Assembly: GCF_000614545.1 (NCBI RefSeq)
Contig: NZ_BAKW01000009.1
Coordinates: forward strand, 48,649 to 112,648
Direction of reading: 5' to 3'
Length of the DNA: 64,000 nucleotides
Origin: Asaia platycodi JCM 25414
Lineage (GTDB): Bacteria > Pseudomonadota > Alphaproteobacteria > Acetobacterales > Acetobacteraceae
The translations under genes were made by a program, and so were the position numbers. Below the pieces are notes generated by a model that saw nothing but the letters and a program-made list of their open reading frames with translations, searched no databases and was not told the origin of the DNA. Positions 58,540 through 64,000 of this stretch are shown here, in pieces (position 1 is the stretch's first letter; each line of letters starts with the position of its first letter).

Positions 58540-59194
58540 GCGCGCAATCCGATACCTCTCACAACCGCGCACGCGTTCATGTCGTGGACGATGATGCGTC
58601 GATCCGTCATGCCCTCGAAGATCTGCTTATGTCTGTGGGATACGATGTCCGCTGTTTTCCCGACGCTGACTCCTTTCTCCGCGCGGCGCCTTGGCCCGGC
58701 CCGAGCTGTCTGGTGCTGGATGTGCGGATGCCCGGGCTTTCGGGAATGGATTTCCATCGCCGTCTTAAGGAGAAGGGAAGTGTGACACCCGTGATATTCA
58801 TAACGGGACATGGCGATATCGCATGGGTGTCGAGGCGATGAAAAACGGTGCTATTGAATTTCTGACCAAACCGTTTCGCGATCTGGAGCTGCTGGACGCC
58901 ATCCATCGCGGACTGATGATGGATGAGGCGAGGCTGAACCGTCAGCATGAGGACGAGGCGCTTATCGGGCGGTGGGCGCTCCTGACCGAAGGTGAGCGCG
59001 CCGTCGCCCTGCGCGTGGTTGCCGGACTACTCAATAAACAGACTGCTGCCGAGCTTGAGCTGAGTGAAATCACGGTCAAGGTTCGACGGGCCAATCTGAT
59101 GCGCAAAATGGAAGCGGGCAGCCTTCCCGAGCTTGTAAGACAGCTGGACCGTCTCAAGGATCATCCCGATCTCGTTCGTGCAGCAGCCCGCTAG
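58536..59194 (+). CDS. FixJ-family response regulator (frameshifted)
   Basis: The receiver has VHVVDDDASIRHALEDLL, the phosphoryl Asp in LVLDVRMPGLSG and FITGHGDI. The frame breaks near 58824; one base restores RMGVEAMKNGAIEFLTKPF. The C-terminal LuxR/FixJ helix-turn-helix reads LTEGERAVALRVVAGLLNKQTAAELELSEITVKVRRANLMRKM. Joined length is about 220 residues. It probably controls the receptor operon or a regulon for the same nutrient. Confidence 0.82.
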
Positions 59195-59216
59195 GATGTG
59201 CTGAGATCCTGAATCG

Positions 59217-59242
59217 AAAAGGGCGCCCGGGAGCGCCCTTTT
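59217..59242. terminator. Bidirectional terminator between regulator and pstS
   Basis: A ten-base stem AAAAGGGCGC / GCGCCCTTTT with a six-base loop gives T-runs on both strands. It can end both the regulator transcript and the convergent pstS transcript. Confidence 0.8.
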
Positions 59243-59284
59243 CAGCATCACAGAGGGGACAGGCTATCCGTCCGCAAGCTGTTG

Positions 59285-60292
59285 TCAGTTCTTCGGCCAG
59301 CCGCTGATGACGGCGTCCTTGACCGATTGCGGCAGTGGCACATAGTCGAGCTTGACCGCGTCGGGGTTGCCGTTCTTGAGCGCGTAGCCGAAGAAATCCT
59401 TCACGGCCTTGCCCTGAGCCGCATCCTTTGGATCGGTCGGCACCAGAACGAAGGTGGCGCTCATGATCGGCCAGGCATTGGCGCCTGCGATGTCGAGCAG
59501 ATCGACGGCATAGCGATCGGCATGTGCCCAGTCGGCATGGGCAGCAGACGCGGCGAACGACGCGGCGTTCGGCGCGATATAGGCGCCGTCATGGTCGCGC
59601 AGCTGGGCCATGTTCAGATGATTGCGGCTCGCATAGGCGTATTCGACATAGCCGATACCACCCTCTGATTCCTTGACCCCTGCGGCGACGCCGTCATTGC
59701 CGCGTGCGCCAGCACCGCCAGCCCAGGCGATCGACGTGCCCGCGCCGAACTTGCCTTTCCAGCCAGCCGACACCTTCGAGAGGTAGGAGGTGAACACGAA
59801 GCTCGTGCCCGAGGCATCGGCGCGGTGGATCGGCGCGACATCGGAGTCAGGCAGATTCAGGCCGGGGTTCAGCGCGGCAATGCGCGGGTCGTTCCAGGTT
59901 GAGATCGTGCCGTCATACAGACCGGCGATCGTCGGGCCGTCGAGCTTCAGCTTGCCCGGCTCGATGCCCGGCACGTTCACGATCACGACGATGCCACCCA
60001 TGGCGGTCGGGAACTGATAGAGCTTGTTGCTGTCAAGCTTGGCCGCATCCATCGGCTTGTCGGACGCTCCGAAATCGACCGTGCGCGCGATCGCCTGGTT
60101 CTGACCGGCGCCCGACCCGACGCTCTGGTAATTGACCGAGGTGTCAATGGTCTTCTGCGCCGTCTCGCCCCAGGCGCCATATATCGGCGCGGCGAAGCTC
60201 GACCCGGCCCCGGTGATGGTGGCCGCGTGAGACACGCCGCAGCTCAGAGCCAGGGAGAGGGAAAGAGCGCCGAAAATACGGGAAAGCTGCAT
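59285..60292 (-). CDS. pstS: Phosphate ABC transporter substrate-binding protein
   Basis: A 335-residue periplasmic protein. A signal peptide (ending SCGVSHA) leads to ITGAGSSFAAPIYGAW, the PstS N-terminal signature. FGASDKPMD, IHRADASGTSFVFTSYLS and GYVEYAYA follow; the Arg, Asp, Ser and Thr of these motifs bind phosphate. Length matches the family. A Pho-box-like site is about 72 bases upstream. The rest of pstCAB-phoU is not next to it; an OprB porin lies upstream in the same direction. Confidence 0.93.
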   Translation of the reverse strand: MQLSRIFGALSLSLALSCGVSHAATITGAGSSFAAPIYGAWGETAQKTIDTSVNYQSVGSGAGQNQAIARTVDFGASDKPMDAAKLDSNKLYQFPTAMGGIVVIVNVPGIEPGKLKLDGPTIAGLYDGTISTWNDPRIAALNPGLNLPDSDVAPIHRADASGTSFVFTSYLSKVSAGWKGKFGAGTSIAWAGGAGARGNDGVAAGVKESEGGIGYVEYAYASRNHLNMAQLRDHDGAYIAPNAASFAASAAHADWAHADRYAVDLLDIAGANAWPIMSATFVLVPTDPKDAAQGKAVKDFFGYALKNGNPDAVKLDYVPLPQSVKDAVISGWPKN

Positions 60293-60363
60293 TGTGTGAC
60301 CTCAGTAGATCTAGATGACGGCTCGTTCTATCGGCGCCAGCAACAAGAAGATACACATATAAG

Positions 60364-60381
60364 ATGATAGTTTTATGAAAT
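60364..60381 (-). promoter_or_regulatory. Pho-box-like site upstream of pstS
   Basis: On the minus strand it reads ATTTCAT-AAAA-CTATCAT: two 7-base repeats, 11 bases apart, with five and six of seven matches to CTGTCAT. The spacing and position before pstS fit PhoB regulation. Confidence 0.55.
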
Positions 60382-60452
60382 GCCCTATGGGTGAAAACAG
60401 GGTGTGGTCGGCATGATTTCTTGTGATTGTTGCACGCGCTAGTCGCGTGGCA

Positions 60453-60487
60453 GAAAAAACAAACGCCCCTTCGGAAAGGGGCGTTTG
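60453..60487 (-). terminator. Intrinsic terminator after the OprB-type porin gene
   Basis: A ten-base stem CAAACGCCCC / GGGGCGTTTG with an eight-base loop is followed on the minus strand by a run of T (bases 60453-60458 as A). It ends the porin transcript before pstS. Confidence 0.85.
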
Positions 60488-60510
60488 TTGATCCTCAGGA
60501 CGAGGAGGCG

Positions 60511-62088
60511 TCAGAACGTTACGCCAGTCTCGAAATCGAGCAGCAGCGCGTTTTTGTAGCGGTTCGTGCCACCGGGATGCCAGATATATTGCAGACCGGG
60601 GCGGACCGTCAGCCATGGGGTCGGGCGCCAGCCATAGTTGAGTTCGCCTGCATGTTCGCCGCTCGGTTTCAGCAGCCCGTTATTGGCACCCTGCTGGGCC
60701 TGGAGAGCCCCCACATAGGCGCCCAGCTTCGGATTGACGAAGTTGAACTTGCCACCAAGGCTGATCGTGTCATTTGGCCGGTTCCAGAATGTGCCCTTGC
60801 GCACGATACCCCAGGTGATGAAGTAAGGCGCTATCGCGGTTCGCGGGTCACCCCAGGTGAAGGATAGAAACGCTACCGTTGAGCGTGATGAATCGCTCTT
60901 GTCGCGCTGGAGCATCTGATCGGCCATGAACCAGCCGCCGTAACGGCCACGCACCTTTTCGATTGGCAGATTGCCGAGCACAGCATTGGGCAACTCGAAG
61001 CCGGCAAGCTGCGAATAGACATTCTTGACCTCGGACGTATCCCAGTAACCGCCAAACTTCACGTTGGTAGGCAAGCGTCCTTTACTGTCGGTCCCGCCGA
61101 AATGGTAGCCGATCTGGAAAGGCAGATAGGCGCCAGTCGAATTATGCAGACCGAGCTTCCATGCATAGCCTGTATTCGCAATGGTCGGGTCGACGTTATA
61201 GATGCCAGCTGAGACGAGCATCCGTTCGTCGCCGAGCGGATAGAGCTTCAGAAAAGCACCGGGATGCGCCGTGGGGTAATAACCGTAGCCTGAATTGCTG
61301 GCGAGCGCCTGAGGCATACCGCAGATCGCGTTCGATTCAAACTGGCAATACAGGCTCATGCCCCAATGCATGGTCGACTGGCCGAAATCGTTTTCTGTGT
61401 TGATCCAGCCGATTTCGGTATCGGCATAACGGTTCCACTGCATTTCCCAGGAGAGGCGTGTGAAGCGGATGGTTTCACCAGAGCCGAAAATCTGCTGTGG
61501 GCTGTTCAGTGTCGACAGCTTCTGACCAATCCCCAGACCGGCGCGCTCGGTGAGGAGGATGTGAAACATGCCGTAATTATGGCCGGTCAACTGGGCGAAA
61601 TTGACATCCGCGCCCAGACCGACTTCGTGAGCATACCGTACGACCTGGGTTTTGCCGCCGACCGGATTTCCTGCTGAGTCCTGCAGATAATGGCCCTGCG
61701 GGGTGATGCCCATGTTCTGCAGGCGCGTGCGCAGACCGCCCCAGTCACCTGTCATGGTCGGCTGTTTCAACCAGTCGGAAAAACTCTTGGGGAAAAGGGC
61801 CTCGTCACCGGGGACGGGAATATAAGGATGGCGCACCGTGCCCAGAGTGGGCTGCGAACGATCGTATGGGCTGCCGAACTGGCTTGCGGGACTATCCTTG
61901 TCCGGCCCTTTGGAATTGGTAGTCGCTGAAATCTTTTCAGTCGGATCGAGCGTTGCCGCGGTCTCATTGCTCGAGCTTGTCTGCTGGTTCCGTGTCTGGG
62001 CGAAAGCCTGGACGCCAAGGAAGCAGCTTCCCAATACGGTTCCCGCAGCACAGAGAGAACGGAGCCTCCCGGTTCTTGAAACAGGCAT
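60511..62088 (-). CDS. oprB: OprB-family carbohydrate-selective porin
   Basis: A 525-residue porin that reads intact. A signal peptide ends near QAFAQ. A charged, Ser-rich linker follows, then the OprB barrel: LKQPTMTGDWGGLRTRLQNMGI, a motif shared by the whole family, RLSWEMQWNRYADTEIGWIN, FLSFTWGDPRTAIAPYFITWG and a C-terminal LLLDFETGVTF. The ATG at 62088 is preferred to a GTG at 62100. A weak Pho-box-like pair lies upstream. It allows diffusion of glucose or polyols through the outer membrane. Confidence 0.88.
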   Translation of the reverse strand: MPVSRTGRLRSLCAAGTVLGSCFLGVQAFAQTRNQQTSSSNETAATLDPTEKISATTNSKGPDKDSPASQFGSPYDRSQPTLGTVRHPYIPVPGDEALFPKSFSDWLKQPTMTGDWGGLRTRLQNMGITPQGHYLQDSAGNPVGGKTQVVRYAHEVGLGADVNFAQLTGHNYGMFHILLTERAGLGIGQKLSTLNSPQQIFGSGETIRFTRLSWEMQWNRYADTEIGWINTENDFGQSTMHWGMSLYCQFESNAICGMPQALASNSGYGYYPTAHPGAFLKLYPLGDERMLVSAGIYNVDPTIANTGYAWKLGLHNSTGAYLPFQIGYHFGGTDSKGRLPTNVKFGGYWDTSEVKNVYSQLAGFELPNAVLGNLPIEKVRGRYGGWFMADQMLQRDKSDSSRSTVAFLSFTWGDPRTAIAPYFITWGIVRKGTFWNRPNDTISLGGKFNFVNPKLGAYVGALQAQQGANNGLLKPSGEHAGELNYGWRPTPWLTVRPGLQYIWHPGGTNRYKNALLLDFETGVTF

Positions 62089-62631
62089 GTTCGCGCACAC
62101 TCTTTAGGTCTGATTGTTGGCCCCCTGAGTGGCCGAATGGCCCCGTCCTATCAATATTTCATTGTATGACAAGCAGATTGACATTTCTGCGCCGAAACCC
62201 ATGATTTGGGTAAATCACCGTGATTTTTGAGCCACAGTTATGATCTGGCTCGATAATTCATAAAGTTTACCGGCTCTTATTTGTAATTCTGACCGTATTC
62301 ACGATAATGATCTGTATAGAAAATGAAATTCTTATAATTTTACGCTGGGGCCATCGTAAAAGATTGACCGATTTTGACTATATACGACCACTCAAGGGGT
62401 ATCTTTAACGCTTTTTATCATCTCTTCCGATCACGTTATGTGCCCGGTAAGAAGCGGCTGCATCCAGGCGAAAGAGAATCGCACCCTGACATGCAGCAGC
62501 GTCGTGAAAGGTACCGCTTCCATGGTACGTTACTGTCCGGTTGTCAGCACCGATGGAAGGCGCATGCCCCCCACCGAAGGGCGAGGCAGGTGGGGGAAGC
62601 GTGCCGCAGGGCTCATGCACATCAGAACCAG
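62089..62631. other. AT-rich intergenic region between porin and copB
   Basis: No gene supported. TTGACAT and ATGACAA half-sites at 62166-62184 (12-base spacing) resemble a degenerate Pho box directed at the porin. The region from 62220 to 62400 is very AT-rich and probably holds the porin promoter. No clear terminator for copB was found. Confidence 0.35.
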
Positions 62632-63388
62632 CTTCTGATCCCGAATGTGAGGCGCAGATTGCCTGCGCTATCGTCGCGCTCACGGGCAAAGCGGCGTGCC
62701 TGTTGAAGGGCGCCGTCATAGGTTATCGCAATATAGGGAGCGAATTTACGCCAGATTTCGTAGCGTAGTCTCAGACCTGTATCGATTTCCGAGAGCCCGG
62801 CACCGTTGCCTCGTATCTTGTCCTGTTTCGAATAGAGGTTTAGCTCTACCTGCGGCTGAAGGATTAGGCGATTGGTGATGGTATATCGTACGATCCCTCG
62901 AACCGCCCGGCAAAGCGCCCCCGATCGCTCACATAGGCCGTTGCCTGCACTTCAAACTGATAAAGCGCCAGACCCTGTATGCCGAATGCACCCCAGGTGC
63001 GGGTCGGGCCGCTGTCCAGATCGACGCGTACGCCGCCCTGTAGATCGAAATAGGTCGAGATCGAGCGGCTATAAAGAAGCTCCTGATCGCCGTCACTCAT
63101 GCGTCCCTTGGTCAGTGTGCCCTCAGAGCGCAGCCAGAGCCGGTTGTAATCGCCGCCTACCCAGGCTTCGCCATCCCAGCGAAAGCTCGAATTCCCACCG
63201 GCGACGCGCCCCTCTAACTGGTTGAGCAGCCCATGAACCCAGATGCCCTGATCCATCACGGGCATGATACCATCTATGTAGCTGGGCATGGGCTGCATGG
63301 CGGTTGTCGAAGCGGTTTCGGCCCTGGCATGGCTCATGCCTGCAAGAGTCAGAGCCACCAGAAGCGATTTTCGCGTGATACCGCTCAT
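62632..63388 (-). CDS. copB: Copper resistance protein B (outer membrane, frameshifted)
   Basis: The first 174 residues start MSGITRKSLLVALTL with a signal peptide ending ARA, a short Met-rich stretch, then DGEAWVGGDYNRLWLRSEGTL, RSISTYFDLQGGVRVDL and GIQGLALYQFEVQATAYVSDRG, all CopB. The frame breaks near 62880. The next frame continues YTITNRLILQPQVELNLYSK and GLRLRYEIWRKFAPYIAIT, ending in GIRSWF. Joined length is about 252 residues. It overlaps the CopA stop by ATGA. Confidence 0.85.
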
Positions 63389-64000
63389 GACACCACCACC
63401 GTTCTGAACATGCCGAGATGCATGTGGTAGATCAGATGACAGTGAAACGCCCACATGCCGGGCGTGTCTGCCGTGACGAGATAACTCAGTTTCGAGCCGG
63501 GTTGCGAAATGATCGTGTGCTTGTTTGGGCGTAGATCCCCCTGGCCGTTTTCAAGCTCGCTCCAGAACCCGTGCAGATGGATAGGATGCTCCATCATCGT
63601 GTCATTGATGAGCGTCATTCTTACCCGCTCATTGAGTGCAAGATGAATCGGTCCTGCCTCTGAAAACTTCTTTGCATCGAAGCCCCAGATATACCGCATC
63701 ATGTTGCCGGTAAGATGCAGCACGATTTCGCGGCTGGGCGGCCGCAGGTCAGGGGCGGGTTTGAGTGCGCGCAACATGGCGTAGCTCAGAACCTTGCGTC
63801 CGTTATGTTCCAGCCCGTCTCCGGGTTCGGCCAGACGGTCGACAGGATTCACGGCGACATTCTGGTTTTCGACGTTTTTGGATGGTGGGCCAGGATCATC
63901 CACGACGAGTGGAGGCGCGGCGGGCGCTGGTTTTTCGGGGGTTGACGACGCAGCGTCCGACGATTTCATGCCGCTCATGCCGCTCATGCCGCTCATGCCG
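63385..64000 (-). CDS. copA: Copper resistance multicopper oxidase CopA (partial, N-terminus outside window)
   Basis: Only the C-terminal third is visible (about 205 residues). It contains repeats of MSGM at the window edge, then a Pro-rich linker, HPIHLHGFW and HCHLIYHMHLGMF, which are the type 1/2/3 copper ligands of the last cupredoxin domain. PcoA/CopA proteins oxidise Cu(I) in the periplasm. The 9-base repeat at 63968-64000 encodes the MSGM run. It continues beyond the right edge. Confidence 0.88.
   Translation of the reverse strand, partial: GMSGMSGMSGMKSSDAASSTPEKPAPAAPPLVVDDPGPPSKNVENQNVAVNPVDRLAEPGDGLEHNGRKVLSYAMLRALKPAPDLRPPSREIVLHLTGNMMRYIWGFDAKKFSEAGPIHLALNERVRMTLINDTMMEHPIHLHGFWSELENGQGDLRPNKHTIISQPGSKLSYLVTADTPGMWAFHCHLIYHMHLGMFRTVVVS

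Noticed and set aside
20761..59194. Programmed ribosomal frameshifting as a general explanation for broken genes
   Set aside because: Breaks occur in many unrelated genes at varied sequences without a shared slippery site and pseudoknot; error or mutation is simpler.

Overview
The window looks like chromosome from an alphaproteobacterium, most likely an acetic acid bacterium (Acetobacteraceae). That placement is inferred from the moderately high GC, the many TonB-dependent receptors, OprB-type porins and the gene families present; no rRNA or other marker gene is here to prove it.

Layout. (1) 1-14.4 kb: a P22-like podovirus prophage read leftwards. From right to left it holds a DnaB-like helicase, TerS, TerL, portal, scaffold, coat, small proteins, a gp4-like tail accessory factor, a beta-helix tail protein, a gp10-like DNA-stabilisation protein, a coiled-coil protein, a GNAT-like protein and the start of a virion protein cut by the window edge. 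The right end abuts a tRNA 3' fragment that is probably the attachment site. The prophage is probably defective as read, because terL carries a frame-disrupting 12-copy heptamer repeat. (2) 14.8-17.9 kb: a YghA-like SDR and several very small proteins. (3) 18-24 kb: a TonB receptor, a YbaL/KefB-type antiporter and an FkbM methyltransferase. (4) 24.6-36 kb: a nitrogen-scavenging block. It contains guanine deaminase, a Rieske-type oxygenase split over separate proteins with a GST-like partner, a BMP-type ABC importer and the ethanolamine genes eutB, eutC and a permease. (5) 36.4-40.4 kb: an SDR, a beta-lactamase-fold lipoprotein and a porin preceded by a Pho-box-like site. (6) 40.5-50 kb: two TonB receptors and a module with a Fur-box-like site (OprB porin, secreted propeller-like protein, EfeB-type Dyp peroxidase). 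(7) 50.2-54.6 kb: a DUF2946-type protein, an OprC-like copper receptor, an MFS exporter and a 53-residue membrane protein. (8) 55-59.2 kb: a TonB receptor in one operon with a sensor kinase and a FixJ-like regulator. (9) 59.3-64 kb: PstS with a Pho-box-like site, an OprB porin, CopB and the 3' part of CopA.

Together the non-phage genes describe an envelope and nutrient-capture region: iron, copper, phosphate, purines and ethanolamine. A striking technical feature is the high number of single frame breaks (about 25-30) in genes that otherwise read as complete. At least one lies in a run of seven Gs. Most of these are more likely sequence errors than true pseudogenes, and each affected gene is marked.
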